DNA of 64,000 nt from Virgibacillus ihumii. GTDB taxonomy: Bacteria > Bacillota > Bacilli > Bacillales > Amphibacillaceae. A program made the position numbers and the translations under genes. The DNA is taken from positions 558,001 through 622,000 of the forward strand of contig NZ_CACVAN010000001.1 of assembly GCF_902726655.1 (NCBI RefSeq), given 5' to 3'. Below, one piece after another: positions 1-9,894 of the stretch; within the stretch, counting starts at the first letter, position 1, and the number at the start of each line of letters is the position of its first letter. The notes beneath the pieces were generated by a model. It ran no database searches. It was given only the letters and a program-made list of their open reading frames with translations, and had not been told where the DNA came from.

Positions 1-576
1 CGGTATATTTTTCATGAATAGGAATATCGCGAGAAATAATGTGAGCAAACTGACAATAAATACAGGCGATGTGAAGTCGCCAATTGCAACAATCGTTTGT
101 TCTCCCCTGACGATCAGACCGCTTTTTTCGAGTCCAATCAAAATCAGGAAAAAGCCGAGTCCGACTGTAATCGCATGTTTTAATGATTCCGGTATTGCCT
201 GTTTTAATACGGTTCCCAGCTTTGTGAATGCTGTTATCAAAAACAAAAGCGAGGCAACCAAAATGACAGCCAATGCTTCCTGAAATGATAGCCCGGTACC
301 TTCCACAATGGAATAAGCAAATAATGCATTGATTCCCATTCCGGGAATTAAAATTAACGGCAGTCTGGCGAAAATCCCCATCAGTACTGACCCTGCAAAA
401 CTTGCCAGTATCGTTGCAATCATTCCACTTTCAAGTGATATTCCTGTTTCACTGAGAATAGATCCATTTACAGCAACAATATAAACCGTTGTAAGATATC
501 CAACCAACCCGGCGATAATTTCCGTACGCCAATTTCCGGCAGTTTGTATCTTACCGTTATTGTTGTTATAAGGCAT
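1..576 (-). CDS. NCS2/AzgA-type nucleobase permease, C-terminus cut by window edge
   Basis: Reading the minus strand from the ATG at 576 gives an uninterrupted frame of 192 codons running off the left edge. It begins MPYNNNNGKIQTAGNW and consists of strongly hydrophobic segments. A GMGINALFAYS stretch near residue 67 resembles the conserved GMGxNAFFAY signature of the AzgA/PbuG branch of NCS2 permeases, which import hypoxanthine, guanine or adenine with protons. AGGAG lies 6 bases ahead of the start. A sigma-A-like promoter lies at 642-670. Substrate cannot be fixed from this N-terminal third. I saw no purine riboswitch in the leader. Confidence 0.85.
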   Translation of the reverse strand, partial: MPYNNNNGKIQTAGNWRTEIIAGLVGYLTTVYIVAVNGSILSETGISLESGMIATILASFAGSVLMGIFARLPLILIPGMGINALFAYSIVEGTGLSFQEALAVILVASLLFLITAFTKLGTVLKQAIPESLKHAITVGLGFFLILIGLEKSGLIVRGEQTIVAIGDFTSPVFIVSLLTLFLAIFLFMKNIP

Positions 577-641
577 GTTATCTCCTCATATTTAGCTGTC
601 CCTCTCCCGCCCGATTATACGTACATAATCCACAATTGATT

Positions 642-670
642 ATTATAGATATCTGGCGTTCGAAAGTCAA
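642..670 (-). promoter_or_regulatory. sigma-A promoter for the permease gene
   Basis: On the minus strand TTGACT, exactly 17 bases of spacer, then TATAAT. It is followed about 65 bases later by the permease start at 576. This matches the vegetative -35/-10 consensus at 11 of 12 positions. Confidence 0.7.
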
Positions 671-708
671 TCCAATTGAAATTGTATTTGAATTGTCATT
701 AATAAGAT

Positions 709-937
709 GGGGCTGGGACAAAAAGTGATTTATCAAAAGAAAAAACGAATTAAATGGTGGACTCAACCGCTCCGGAAATATACTTCGCTTTCCGCGGGCA
801 GCTGTTGAGCCCTCCTCGTGCTTGCGCACTGCGGGGTCTCATCTAGGCCTGTCCCCCGCAGGAGTCTACGTATATTTCCTCCGCTAGTCTCTATAATTGT
901 TCGTTTTTTGAATTGCACTTTTTGATTTGTCTCATCC
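709..937. repeat. Element D: monomeric hairpin repeat with imperfect terminal inverted repeats
   Basis: A noncoding, strongly self-complementary block between the permease promoter and the DUF2252 gene. The left edge (GGGCTGGGACAAAAAGTG) is imperfectly inverted at the right edge. The core, at about 770-883, folds into a long stem whose outer arms are CCGGAAATATAC and GTATATTTCCTCCG. The inner arms are GCGGG/CCCGC and GAGCCCTCC/GGGGTCTC. The same order of blocks (GCTTTCCGYGGGC, GAGCC.CCT, GGGGTCTC, CCCRCAGGAGTC) recurs in elements A, B and C, where two units face each other. It may also act as a terminator for the DUF2252 gene. Together with the promoter it accounts for the gene-free stretch 577-945. 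Confidence 0.75.
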
Positions 938-945
938 TCTCTATA

Positions 946-2268
946 TTACATATCATAGTTTTTCCGGCACCATTGAATGAATAAGTTAAAATCTTCGTTG
1001 ACCTGTTTTTTATAATAGACAGTAGCTGCAATCATTTGCGAAATAAAGCCATCATATTCATTGCCGATCGCTTTGATAATCTCTTCTTCACTTTGGTGGG
1101 TCAGAATTAGTTCATCCGCACGGGCATGTGCTTTGGCGGTAACTCTTCCCATCATTGCCACTGTTTCTTTCATATTTTCCATCGTGGTCAGATCATGTGG
1201 GTCAACACCTTCATCATACGGTGAGTTTTCGCGCACATAAAAATGATGGTCGCCTATCGTAAAGTAGCCAAGGTACGGGTCCTGCAAATATTGCATTGCT
1301 TTTTGAGCGGTGATAACGCGTTTTCCCTGATGAAACGGATTATCCGAAAACAGCTCATCATATGGGAAGAAATGCTTTGCAGCCGGCATGCGTGCTTCTT
1401 TAGCTTCAAGCACAATGTCGCCAAGATCACCTTTCGTGTCACCTTCAACCAGAATATAGTAACGAACCAGACCGATTGATCCGGTTCCTGCCCCGATTTT
1501 TTTTACCACATCTTTAATTTGATAAAATTCGTCGGGCTGTTTGTTTTCCGGTTCTATCGAATTTATATATTCATGCCAGTTAGCTTCCAATTCGGCTCGT
1601 TCGTCACCTGATAAATGCACGAGTCCGTCCATGTCCCGGAATTTTCGGTCACTGCCATTAATCGTCGTAATCGCATTTAATACTTCATTGGACTCCCTTC
1701 CTGGCAATTCCTGGACGACCTTTAAAACAGGTCCTTTCGTATTTGTTTCGTCAAAATTCAAGGTATCCGGCTGTTCGCCATTTGTGGCAAATTCCTTAAG
1801 TTGTGAATAGTACATCTCCAAATACGTTTTGATCAATTCATATTGCGCTTTTTCGTCAAATTTCAGTTCTTCACTGTATAGTGCTATGCTGACGGCCATT
1901 CGGAGCACATCATAAATGTATGAACCAAAGTAACCTTCGTCAAAATCGTTTGTGTCATATACAATGTGTCCTTCCCTGTTTTTAAATGCACCGAAATTTT
2001 CGAAGTGAAGATCACCCTGCAGCCATGTAGGCTTATCTGCCGGAGTATGATACGCCAAGGGCATATTTGTTACGTCATAATAGAATAAAAATGCACTTCC
2101 CCGATAAAATTGGAAAGCACTGTTCAACATTTTAGTGTATTTACGCTTGCGTTTATCGATATCGAGATGGAGCATATTTCCATCAAACTCATCAAGAACA
2201 GTACTAATCGTTTCCATTCGCAATTTTTCTCTTACTTTAACGATTTGGTCAGTCAGTTGTCGAGCCAT
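946..2268 (-). CDS. DUF2252 family protein
   Basis: 440 residues if translation begins at the ATG at 2268, which has AAGGAGG about 7 bases upstream. A further in-frame ATG at 2298 would add 10 residues but has no comparable ribosome site. The motifs GDLHFENFGAF (about residue 90) and VYDTNDFDEGYFGSYIYDVLR (about 107-127) mark the DUF2252 family (COG4320). They resemble the catalytic HxDxxN and DFD loops of aminoglycoside-phosphotransferase/kinase-like folds. The family's substrate is not established, so I give no function. It is transcribed away from sdaAB and stands outside the conserved gene order that begins at 2.4 kb. Confidence 0.85.
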   Translation of the reverse strand: MARQLTDQIVKVREKLRMETISTVLDEFDGNMLHLDIDKRKRKYTKMLNSAFQFYRGSAFLFYYDVTNMPLAYHTPADKPTWLQGDLHFENFGAFKNREGHIVYDTNDFDEGYFGSYIYDVLRMAVSIALYSEELKFDEKAQYELIKTYLEMYYSQLKEFATNGEQPDTLNFDETNTKGPVLKVVQELPGRESNEVLNAITTINGSDRKFRDMDGLVHLSGDERAELEANWHEYINSIEPENKQPDEFYQIKDVVKKIGAGTGSIGLVRYYILVEGDTKGDLGDIVLEAKEARMPAAKHFFPYDELFSDNPFHQGKRVITAQKAMQYLQDPYLGYFTIGDHHFYVRENSPYDEGVDPHDLTTMENMKETVAMMGRVTAKAHARADELILTHQSEEEIIKAIGNEYDGFISQMIAATVYYKKQVNEDFNLFIQWCRKNYDM

Positions 2269-2383
2269 TATAACTTCCTCCTTCAAATTAGCATTCATAA
2301 GGAAACAGTACCATGATAAATGAACGAACTAGTGATGGTAAAGCGAAGATATTTGTCAATAGTATGATTCCCGCTAAAGGATT

Positions 2384-2392
2384 TGTTATAAT
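2384..2392 (+). promoter_or_regulatory. extended -10 promoter for sdaAB
   Basis: TGTTATAAT is an extended -10 (TGnTATAAT) about 46 bases before the sdaAB start. No good -35 hexamer is visible at 17 bases, which is usual for extended -10 promoters. Confidence 0.5.
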
Positions 2393-2437
2393 AAAGCATA
2401 GCGTGTAAATAAAATTGATAAGTGGTGGTGTTGGGAC

Positions 2438-3100
2438 GTGAAGTATAATTCGGTGTTTGATATAATCGGTCCGGTTATGATTGGACCATCAAGTTCACAT
2501 ACAGCTGGTGCAGCACGTATCGGAAAGGCTGCACGGAATTTATTTGGAAAAGAACCGAAATGGGCACGGATCCATTTATATGAATCTTTTGCGAAAACAT
2601 ATAAAGGTCATGGAACAGACTTTGCTTTGATGGGTGGACTTCTTGGATATGAAACGGATGATCCAAGGATGAGTAAGGCTCTTGAAACTGCTGAGGAAAA
2701 ACATATTGATATCGAGTTTATTGAAGACAGTTCAGGTACCAATCATCCAAATACAGTACGGTTGATTATCGGTGATGCCGAGGATCAGCTCGAATTGGTT
2801 GGTATTTCCATTGGCGGCGGGAAAATTGAAATTACTGAGTTGAATGGCTTTGAACTCCGGCTATCGGGGAATCATCCGGCGATCCTTATCATGCATAATG
2901 ATCGTTTCGGCGCCATTGCTTCGGTGACAAAAATTCTTGCAAAATATGAAATTAATATCGGCCACATGGAAGTGAATCGGAAGGATGTGGGCAAGGAAGC
3001 ACTGATGATTATTGAAGTTGATCAGAATGTGGAGGACTCTATTTTAAAAGAATTAGAGAATGCCGATCACATCATCCAGATTTCCAAAATAGTTTCCTGA
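2438..3100 (+). CDS. sdaAB: L-serine dehydratase, iron-sulfur type, beta subunit
   Basis: 220 residues from a GTG start. The N-terminal GPSSSHTAGAARIG (residues 16-29) is the conserved substrate-domain motif of iron-sulfur serine dehydratases. A C-terminal ACT-like domain begins near HNDRFGAIASVTKIL (about residue 150). With SdaAA it deaminates L-serine to pyruvate and ammonia. The upstream ribosome site (AGTGGTGGTG) is weak. sdaAA follows 67 bases downstream, the standard Bacillus arrangement with recG next. Confidence 0.95.
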   Translation: MKYNSVFDIIGPVMIGPSSSHTAGAARIGKAARNLFGKEPKWARIHLYESFAKTYKGHGTDFALMGGLLGYETDDPRMSKALETAEEKHIDIEFIEDSSGTNHPNTVRLIIGDAEDQLELVGISIGGGKIEITELNGFELRLSGNHPAILIMHNDRFGAIASVTKILAKYEINIGHMEVNRKDVGKEALMIIEVDQNVEDSILKELENADHIIQISKIVS

Positions 3101-3167
3101 CGCTGTTTTAAATGACAGCGCTTTGATAAACAGGGATGTTATAATGCATCAGGAGAGGAGTTTTTAC

Positions 3168-4043
3168 ATGTTTCGTACGGTTGCGGAATTAGTCGAAATG
3201 GCTGAAAAAGAAGATATATTGATATCAGAAGTTATGATTCGTCAGGAGATGGATGTTAAAGAAAAATCGCGTGAAGAGGTCTTCGCTGACATGGAGAAGA
3301 ATCTCGATGTCATGGAGCAGGCTGTGGAAGACAGTCTGAAAGGTGTGCAGTCGGTCACCGGTTTAACTGGCGGGGATGCCGTCCTTATCCAAAACTATAT
3401 GAAGGAAAAGAAGCCGCTGTCCGGCAACTTAATGATGGACGCGGTGAGTAAAGCGATGGGCACGAATGAAGTGAATGCGGCAATGGGTACTATTTGCGCA
3501 ACGCCAACAGCCGGTAGCGCCGGCTGTGTTCCCGGGACGTTATTTGCCGTGAAGAATCAGCTGAATCCGACTCACGAACAAATGGTTCGTTATTTATTCA
3601 CTTCCGGCGCATTTGGGTTTGTTGTTGCGAATAATTCGTTTATCTCCGGTGCTGCAGGAGGTTGTCAGGCAGAAGTTGGTTCAGCTGGAGCGATGGCCTC
3701 CGCAGCAATAGTGGAAATGGCCGGTGGAAGTCCCCAGCAGTCTGCTGAAGCGTTCGCCATGACACTGAAAAATATGCTTGGTCTGGTCTGTGATCCTGTT
3801 GCCGGGCTTGTTGAAGTGCCTTGTGTGAAACGAAATGCAGGTGGATCATCACTTGCGATTGTGTCTGCTGATATGGCGCTGGCCGGAGTTACTAGCAGAA
3901 TTCCATGTGATGAAGTGATTGGTGCAATGTACAGAATCGGTAAACAGATGCCATCCAGTTTGCGTGAAACGGGTGAAGGCGGACTTGCAGATACACCAAC
4001 GGGACGCCTGCTGAAAGAAAAAATCTTTGGGATGTCTATTTAG
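3168..4043 (+). CDS. sdaAA: L-serine dehydratase, iron-sulfur type, alpha subunit
   Basis: 291 residues starting MFRTVAELV. The ATG at 3168 is preceded by AGGAGAGGAG at 3151-3160. An earlier in-frame start at 3123 is less likely, because B. subtilis SdaAA begins at the equivalent place. The cysteines expected to ligate the [4Fe-4S] cluster are in SAGCVPGT and in LVCDPVAGLVEVPC. Glycine-rich ATPTAGSAG is also conserved. It is the catalytic half of serine dehydratase with SdaAB, and is oxygen-sensitive in the family. recG begins 15 bases after its stop, suggesting cotranscription. Confidence 0.95.
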   Translation: MFRTVAELVEMAEKEDILISEVMIRQEMDVKEKSREEVFADMEKNLDVMEQAVEDSLKGVQSVTGLTGGDAVLIQNYMKEKKPLSGNLMMDAVSKAMGTNEVNAAMGTICATPTAGSAGCVPGTLFAVKNQLNPTHEQMVRYLFTSGAFGFVVANNSFISGAAGGCQAEVGSAGAMASAAIVEMAGGSPQQSAEAFAMTLKNMLGLVCDPVAGLVEVPCVKRNAGGSSLAIVSADMALAGVTSRIPCDEVIGAMYRIGKQMPSSLRETGEGGLADTPTGRLLKEKIFGMSI

Positions 4044-4058
4044 AAAGAGTGATGAAAT

Positions 4059-6092
4059 ATGCTAAGTGAATCGGTGACATCAATAAAAGGGGTAGGTGAA
4101 AAGTTTGCTGAGGACCTGTCCGTCTTGAATATTTATACGGTGGAAGACCTGCTGAACTACTTTCCCTATCGCTACGATGTATTTGAAATTAAACCGCTTA
4201 GCGAATTAATTCATGAAGATAAAGTAACCATCGAGGGAAAGGTTCTCCATGAGCCTTCCCTCAATTTTTATGGAAAGAAAAAGTCACGTCTTGCGTTTAA
4301 TGTGGAGGTTGAGGGTGTAGCCGTAAAAGCAGTGATGTTTAACCGCGCGTTTGCCAAAAAGCATATTAACCCGGGCGATACGATGACGTTAACGGGGAAA
4401 TGGGATGCACATCGCCTGCAGATTACTGTCAGTAATTATAAAAAAGGTGCTGCAGCCGAGCAGGCTGAAATTCAGCCAATGTATTCACTGAAAGGGGATG
4501 TCACTAACTACAAACTGAAAAAAGCGGTAAAGTCTGTCATTGCGGATTATGCGAATGAAGTCAGTGAGATTTTACCTGAGCAATATCTACATACATATAA
4601 GCTCCCGGACCGGAAACAGGCACTGGTGACCATGCATTTTCCAAAAAACAGAATTGACCTGAAGCATGCGAGAAGAAGGTTTATATATGAAGAGTTTTTA
4701 TTGTTCCAGCTTAAAATGCAGTTGTTGCGAAAAATAAAGCGGGAATCAACGCAGGGAAATGCACAGCATTATGATGCGGGGAACCTCCGTAATTTTATCG
4801 ACAGTTTTCCATTTACCCTGACTAATGCCCAGCAACGAACGCTGAACCAGGTTTTGGCTGATATGAAGTCTCCCTACCGGATGAATCGGCTTCTGCAGGG
4901 TGATGTTGGGTCTGGAAAAACTGCAGTAGCGGCAATTTGTCTGTATGCATCGGTAACTTCCGGCAAACAGGGTGCTCTGATGGTCCCTACCGAAATACTG
5001 GCTGAGCAGCATTATGAATCCTTGTCAGAGCTGTTTGGTAAAAAAGCATCGATTGTTTTATTGACGGGATCGGTCAAGGGTAAAAAGCGTAAAGAAATAA
5101 CAACTGCTATCGAAAATCATGAAGTTGACATTGTAATTGGAACGCATGCATTAATTCAGGATGATGTTAATTTTGCAGAACTGGGCTTTGCTATAGTTGA
5201 TGAACAGCACCGTTTCGGCGTGGAACAACGCCGCACATTACGGGATAAAGGCCTAAACCCGGATGTTTTGTTCATGACCGCCACCCCCATTCCACGAACA
5301 CTGGCAATTACTGCTTTCGGGGATATGGATGTATCGGCTATTGATGAAATGCCATCGGGAAGAAAAGATATTGAAACATATTGGGCACGGGATAATACAT
5401 TGGAGCGGGTGCTGCAATTCATTGAACAACGTGTTTCCCATGGTGAACAGGCGTATGTGATTTGTCCGCTTATCGAAGAGTCGGATAAAATGGATATTCA
5501 AAATGCGGTTGATCTTTTTCACCAATTAACAGAATTTTACGGAGCAAAACTTAATGTCGGGCTTATGCATGGGCGTCTTTCCACAGATGAAAAAGAACGG
5601 GCGATGAAACAATTTGCAGCCAATGAGGTGCAGGTGCTGGTTTCCACTACGGTTGTCGAGGTTGGTGTGAATGTGCCGAATGCAACGATTATGGTTATTT
5701 ATGATGCGGAGCGGTTTGGGCTGTCCCAGCTTCATCAGCTGCGTGGACGCGTCGGACGTGGAGAAAAACAAAGTTATTGTATTCTGATTGCTGATCCGAA
5801 AGGGGAGACAGGCAAGGAACGAATGCGGATTATGACAGAAACGAATAACGGATTTGAGCTTTCGGAACAGGATTTGAAGCTTCGCGGGCCAGGAGATTTT
5901 TTCGGGAAAAAGCAGAGCGGTCTTCCTGATTTTAAAGTTGCTGATATGATTCATGACTACCGGGCGTTGGAGACAGCGCGCCAGGATGCCCAGGAAATAA
6001 TTGAAAAAAATCTGCTGGAGGAAAATGCTGCTTTTTATCCATTAAAAATCCGCTTGGAAAATGAGCAAATATTGCAGGATAAGCTTGATTAA
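4059..6092 (+). CDS. recG: ATP-dependent DNA helicase RecG
   Basis: 677 residues, the usual RecG length. An N-terminal wedge/OB region is followed by a superfamily 2 helicase core with Walker A GDVGSGKT at residues 281-288 and the DEQH box at 381-384. The MTATPIPRTLA motif III and QLRGRVGRG motif VI follow, and the C-terminal TRG-type region contains GPGDFFGKKQSG. RecG reverses stalled replication forks and branch-migrates Holliday junctions. Its position after sdaAA and before fapR is the Bacillus order. Confidence 0.97.
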   Translation: MLSESVTSIKGVGEKFAEDLSVLNIYTVEDLLNYFPYRYDVFEIKPLSELIHEDKVTIEGKVLHEPSLNFYGKKKSRLAFNVEVEGVAVKAVMFNRAFAKKHINPGDTMTLTGKWDAHRLQITVSNYKKGAAAEQAEIQPMYSLKGDVTNYKLKKAVKSVIADYANEVSEILPEQYLHTYKLPDRKQALVTMHFPKNRIDLKHARRRFIYEEFLLFQLKMQLLRKIKRESTQGNAQHYDAGNLRNFIDSFPFTLTNAQQRTLNQVLADMKSPYRMNRLLQGDVGSGKTAVAAICLYASVTSGKQGALMVPTEILAEQHYESLSELFGKKASIVLLTGSVKGKKRKEITTAIENHEVDIVIGTHALIQDDVNFAELGFAIVDEQHRFGVEQRRTLRDKGLNPDVLFMTATPIPRTLAITAFGDMDVSAIDEMPSGRKDIETYWARDNTLERVLQFIEQRVSHGEQAYVICPLIEESDKMDIQNAVDLFHQLTEFYGAKLNVGLMHGRLSTDEKERAMKQFAANEVQVLVSTTVVEVGVNVPNATIMVIYDAERFGLSQLHQLRGRVGRGEKQSYCILIADPKGETGKERMRIMTETNNGFELSEQDLKLRGPGDFFGKKQSGLPDFKVADMIHDYRALETARQDAQEIIEKNLLEENAAFYPLKIRLENEQILQDKLD

Positions 6093-6100
6093 TGAATGGG

Positions 6101-6129
6101 TTGCATATTTGGATGTGGTATTATATATT
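6101..6129 (+). promoter_or_regulatory. sigma-A promoter of the fapR operon
   Basis: TTGCAT, 17-base spacer, TATATT. It starts just after the recG stop and places the transcription start inside or next to the FapR operator at 6135-6157. Confidence 0.7.
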
Positions 6130-6134
6130 ACTAT

Positions 6135-6157
6135 TAGTACCAAGTCCTAGTATTAAT
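6135..6157 (+). promoter_or_regulatory. FapR operator
   Basis: The stretch begins TTAGTACC and ends AGTATTAA with partial dyad symmetry centred near 6146. It closely matches the published FapR consensus (TTAGTACCTRGTCYTAATW type). It overlaps the predicted transcription start of fapR-plsX-fabD-fabG-acpP, so FapR should repress its own operon and malonyl-CoA should relieve this, as in B. subtilis. Confidence 0.8.
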
Positions 6158-6192
6158 GGACTTTGTTAATTGTAATGGATGGTGCGCATAAA

Positions 6193-6786
6193 ATGAAAAT
6201 AAATAAAGTGAAGCGGCAGCAATTATTGAAGGAAACGATTGATAAAACGCCGTTTATTACGGATGAAAAATTAGCAGAAAAATTCGATGTAAGCATCCAG
6301 ACAATTCGTCTTGACCGAATGGAACTGTCGATTCCGGAATTGCGGGAACGGATCAAGTCTGTTGCGACTACCCAATGGAATGAAACGGTAAAGGCATTGC
6401 CACTTGATGAAGTGATAGGGGAAATCATTGATCTTGAGCTGGACAAACGGGCAATTTCCATTCTGGTTATTAATAAGGAGCATGTATTTTCCAGGAATAA
6501 AATTGCCAGAGGACATCACCTGTTTGCGCAGGCAAATTCACTTGCCGTTGCGGTAATTAATGATGAATTGGCATTAACGGCAAAATCCGAGCTGAAGTTT
6601 ATGCGGCAGGTAAAAGAAGGCGAACGCGTTGTTGCAAAAGCCATCGTTGAAGGCATTGACAGCAAAGGTTTGACAATCGTTCGGGTTAATAGTTTTGTAG
6701 AAAATGAAAAAGTTTTTACCGGGTTATTTTTCATGTACAGATCAAATGATCACAAAGGAGACAATCCTAATGCGAATAGCAATTGA
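6193..6786 (+). CDS. fapR: Transcriptional regulator of fatty acid/phospholipid synthesis FapR
   Basis: 197 residues from the ATG at 6193 ([12 protein letters not shown]). Starts at 6163 (TTG) or 6175 (ATG) are possible but align poorly with B. subtilis FapR. The N-terminal DeoR-like helix-turn-helix contains [20 protein letters not shown]. The C-terminal hot-dog domain, which binds malonyl-CoA, carries [18 protein letters not shown]. It represses the lipid regulon and is relieved when malonyl-CoA is high. Its own operator overlaps the promoter. The last 17 bases overlap plsX. Confidence 0.95.
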   Translation: MKINKVKRQQLLKETIDKTPFITDEKLAEKFDVSIQTIRLDRMELSIPELRERIKSVATTQWNETVKALPLDEVIGEIIDLELDKRAISILVINKEHVFSRNKIARGHHLFAQANSLAVAVINDELALTAKSELKFMRQVKEGERVVAKAIVEGIDSKGLTIVRVNSFVENEKVFTGLFFMYRSNDHKGDNPNANSN

Positions 6787-7777
6787 TGCCATGGGAGGCG
6801 ATCATGCACCTGAAGCGATTGTTTCAGGTGCGCTTGATGCTGTTTCCCGGGTAAATGATTTGAATATTACGTTAGTTGGTATTGAGAGCAAAATGAAACC
6901 ATTAATAACTGATAAGAAAAATATTACGGTTATTCATGCCGATGAGGTGATTACGTCTGAGGATGAGCCTGTTCGGGCAGTCAGACGGAAAAAGAATTCT
7001 TCGCTTGTATTGGCAGCGAAGGAAGTGAAGGAAGGCAGGGCTGATGCTTGTATTTCAGCAGGAAATACTGGTGCCCTAATGAGTGCCGGATTATTCGTAG
7101 TTGGAAGGCTTCCAGGCATCGATCGCCCGGCATTGAGCCCAACATTGCCAACTGTAGACGGGAAAGGTTTTCTGCTGCTTGATGTTGGTGCCAACGTGGA
7201 TGCCAAGGCACATCATCTAGTGCAGTACGCCATTATGGGTTCTGTTTACAGTGAGAAAGTTCGGTCCATCGCAAAGCCGAAAGTTGGCCTGTTAAACGTC
7301 GGGACGGAAGATGGAAAAGGAAATGAACTGACAAAAAAGGCATTCACCCAATTAAAAGCTGCACCAATTAATTTTATCGGAAATGTGGAATCACGTGATA
7401 TTTTATCCGGAGTGGCAGATGTAGTGGTGACAGATGGATTCAGCGGGAATATTGCCTTGAAAACAATTGAAGGTACAGCTATGACGATGTTTTCCATGCT
7501 GAAAGAAACATTTATGTCATCGATGAAGACAAAGATTGCTGCCGGGATGGTGAAAGCTGATTTAAGCGGACTTAAAAATAAACTTGACTATTCCGAGTAT
7601 GGAGGCGCTGGTTTATTTGGTCTGGCAGCACCGGTAATTAAGGCACACGGATCGTCGAACAGCCGGGCAATTTTCAATGCCATTAAGCAGGCAACCCATA
7701 TGGTAGATCATAATGTAACATATACGATTGAAACGACGATAAAAGGAATTGACTTGGACAAGGGGGAAAACGAATGA
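6770..7777 (+). CDS. plsX: Phosphate acyltransferase PlsX
   Basis: 335 residues starting [22 protein letters not shown] just upstream selects this start inside the 3' end of fapR. B. subtilis PlsX is 333 residues. It converts acyl-ACP to acyl-phosphate at the membrane surface, supplying PlsY for glycerol-3-phosphate acylation. Conserved [12 protein letters not shown] and [10 protein letters not shown] segments are present. The stop overlaps the fabD start (ATGA), a sign of translational coupling. Confidence 0.96.
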   Translation: MRIAIDAMGGDHAPEAIVSGALDAVSRVNDLNITLVGIESKMKPLITDKKNITVIHADEVITSEDEPVRAVRRKKNSSLVLAAKEVKEGRADACISAGNTGALMSAGLFVVGRLPGIDRPALSPTLPTVDGKGFLLLDVGANVDAKAHHLVQYAIMGSVYSEKVRSIAKPKVGLLNVGTEDGKGNELTKKAFTQLKAAPINFIGNVESRDILSGVADVVVTDGFSGNIALKTIEGTAMTMFSMLKETFMSSMKTKIAAGMVKADLSGLKNKLDYSEYGGAGLFGLAAPVIKAHGSSNSRAIFNAIKQATHMVDHNVTYTIETTIKGIDLDKGENE

Positions 7778-8715
7778 AACGCATCGCATTTATGTTTCCT
7801 GGTCAAGGCTCACAAGCAGTCGGCATGGGAAAAGCATTTTATGAAGAGTATCCGGATGTTCAGGAATTATTTCATGAGGCAGATCAGTTGTTGGGAACAG
7901 ACATTTCGACCATTATGTTTGAAGGTTCCAAAGAGAAGCTGACAGAAACTGAAAATGCACAGCCCGCACTCCTTTTAGCCAGTATTGCTGCGCATACACT
8001 ACTCGTTAAAGAAGAGGTGCAGCCGGTCATGGCAGCGGGTCACAGTCTAGGAGAATACAGCGCACTTGTTGCTGCAGGGGCAATTTCATTTGATGAGGCA
8101 TTGCCACTGGTTGCCAAAAGGGGCAGATTGATGGAAGAAGCTTTTCCGAAAGGTCAAGGTTCCATGGCAGCCGTATTGGGAATGTCACAAGAGGATATCG
8201 AAGCGGTATTACAGCGGTTACCGGAAGATGATGCCGTCGATTTGGCAAACTTAAATTGCCCGGGGCAGATTGTGATTTCAGGATCAAAAGAAGGCATTGA
8301 TAAGGCTTCAGCTTTATTGAAAGACAGTGGGGCTAAACGTGTCCTGCCGTTAAATGTTAGTGGTCCGTTTCATTCGAGGCTTATGAAAACGGCAAATGAA
8401 CAATTTTCCAAAGAACTGAATGAAATTGACTTTAAAAATGCCAGCATACCGGTTTATGCAAATGTAACCGCCAAACCGGTTACCGAAAAAGAAGAAATTA
8501 AAGATCTGCTGATAAGGCAGTTATACTCACCAGTTCGCTTTGAAGAATCCATCCGTGGTATGATCCAGGAAAATGTTGACGCAATTGTGGAAGTGGGAAA
8601 TGGTAAAGTGCTGAGTGGTTTAGTACGGAAAATAGACCGTGGCATGAAAACTTTTGCCATACAGGATCCGGCTTCGTTGGATGAATTTTTATCCTGGTAT
8701 AGGGAGGAATCGTAA
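7774..8715 (+). CDS. fabD: Malonyl-CoA:ACP transacylase
   Basis: 313 residues. GQGSQ lies at residues 10-14, the nucleophile Ser91 in GHSLGEY, and the second catalytic residue His200 in GPFHSRLM. FabD moves malonyl from CoA to ACP to start type II fatty acid synthesis. It overlaps plsX by four bases and fabG by one base, so the genes are likely coupled. FapR control is inferred from the upstream operator. Confidence 0.97.
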   Translation: MKRIAFMFPGQGSQAVGMGKAFYEEYPDVQELFHEADQLLGTDISTIMFEGSKEKLTETENAQPALLLASIAAHTLLVKEEVQPVMAAGHSLGEYSALVAAGAISFDEALPLVAKRGRLMEEAFPKGQGSMAAVLGMSQEDIEAVLQRLPEDDAVDLANLNCPGQIVISGSKEGIDKASALLKDSGAKRVLPLNVSGPFHSRLMKTANEQFSKELNEIDFKNASIPVYANVTAKPVTEKEEIKDLLIRQLYSPVRFEESIRGMIQENVDAIVEVGNGKVLSGLVRKIDRGMKTFAIQDPASLDEFLSWYREES

Positions 8716-9455
8716 TGCTGCAAGGAAAAAATGCCCTTGTAACAGGAGCTTCGCGGGGAATCGGCCGTTCGATAGCATTGGAATTGGCCAAACAAGGGGC
8801 GAATGTGGCCGTCAATTTTGCTGGAAATGAGGCAAAAGCACAATCAGTTGTTGAAGAAATTGAGCAATTGGGTGTAAAATCTTTTAAAGTACAGGCTGAT
8901 GTTGCGAATGCAGATCAGGCGAAAGCTATGGTGAAAGAAGTAGCAAATGAATTTGGAAGCCTTGATATTCTTGTTAATAATGCAGGCGTAACACGGGATA
9001 ATCTGTTGATGCGTATGAAGGAAGAGGAATTTGATCAGGTCATCGACACAAATCTGAAAGGCGTCTTCCAATGTACCAAAGCGGTTTCCAGGCAGATGAT
9101 GAAGCAAAAATATGGAAGAATTGTTAATGTCGCTTCCATTGTTGGAGTTAGTGGTAATCCTGGCCAGGCCAATTATGTTGCAGCTAAAGCCGGAGTTATT
9201 GGTTTGACCAAATCGACTGCGAAAGAATTTGCCTCCCGCAATATTCTTGTTAATGCAGTTGCACCCGGGTTTATTTCAACTGATATGACTGATGCCCTGA
9301 CAGACGAGCAACGGGAAAGTATGCTGGCAATGATTCCGCTCGCCAAACTGGGTACACCGGAAGATGTGGCAAAAGTGGTCCGCTTCCTTGCCTCAGATGA
9401 TGCCAGCTATATTACTGGCCAGACCATCCATATTGATGGCGGAATGGTGATGTAG
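8715..9455 (+). CDS. fabG: 3-oxoacyl-ACP reductase FabG
   Basis: 246 residues, a classical short-chain dehydrogenase. The NADPH-binding glycine motif GASRGIG is near the N-terminus, NNAG is at about residue 88, and the catalytic Ser141, Tyr154 and Lys158 are present. It carries out the first reduction of each elongation cycle. The initiating ATG overlaps the fabD TAA by one base (TAATG). Confidence 0.97.
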   Translation: MLQGKNALVTGASRGIGRSIALELAKQGANVAVNFAGNEAKAQSVVEEIEQLGVKSFKVQADVANADQAKAMVKEVANEFGSLDILVNNAGVTRDNLLMRMKEEEFDQVIDTNLKGVFQCTKAVSRQMMKQKYGRIVNVASIVGVSGNPGQANYVAAKAGVIGLTKSTAKEFASRNILVNAVAPGFISTDMTDALTDEQRESMLAMIPLAKLGTPEDVAKVVRFLASDDASYITGQTIHIDGGMVM

Positions 9456-9509
9456 TGTGAAAAGTGAAGGCGAATGAATGGATTAACTATTGAAAGGGGG
9501 TGAAGTATT

Positions 9510-9746
9510 ATGGCAGACGTATTTGATCGCGTAAAAAATATTATTGTGGACCGTCTGGATGCAGATGAATCCAAAGTGACCATGGAAGCCTCTTTCAAAG
9601 ATGATTTAGAAGCGGATTCTTTGGATGTAGTTGAGCTTGTTATGGAATTGGAAGATGAATTCGATATGGAAATTGCTGACGAAGAAGCAGAGAAAATTAA
9701 TACAGTGGGTGATGCTGTTAATTACATAAACAGTACTCAATCCTGA
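9510..9746 (+). CDS. acpP: Acyl carrier protein
   Basis: 78 acidic residues. Ser37 in the [13 protein letters not shown] helix II motif is the site of 4'-phosphopantetheine attachment. GAAAGGGGGTG precedes the start. It carries the growing acyl chains for FabD, FabG and PlsX encoded just upstream and is the last gene before a terminator-like hairpin. Confidence 0.97.
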   Translation: MADVFDRVKNIIVDRLDADESKVTMEASFKDDLEADSLDVVELVMELEDEFDMEIADEEAEKINTVGDAVNYINSTQS

Positions 9747-9756
9747 TTATTTCAGA

Positions 9757-9785
9757 AAGTCCCGCAGTGTGCGGGGCTTTCCGTA
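9757..9785 (+). terminator. Hairpin after acpP
   Basis: GAAAGTCCCGC and GCGGGGCTTTC form an imperfect stem with a loop of AGTGT. A short T-rich run follows. It likely ends or attenuates the fapR operon before rnc. Confidence 0.6.
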
Positions 9786-9894
9786 TATTTACAATATTAG
9801 TTATTGGCAGACAGGAAAGTAAACTATCTGATATAAGTGCAACTAAGGCTTTCTAGAAAACTAATTATATTATGAATGAAAGGTGGTGAAAAAC

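Noticed and set aside
577..720. Purine riboswitch upstream of the permease
   Set aside because: The leader is only about 60 bases from promoter to start and lacks the three-way junction core.
578..829. 83-codon minus-strand frame over element D and the permease promoter
   Set aside because: It covers a strong promoter and hairpin repeat and has no coding features.
5526..5954. 142-codon minus-strand frame inside recG
   Set aside because: Antisense shadow of conserved helicase motifs.
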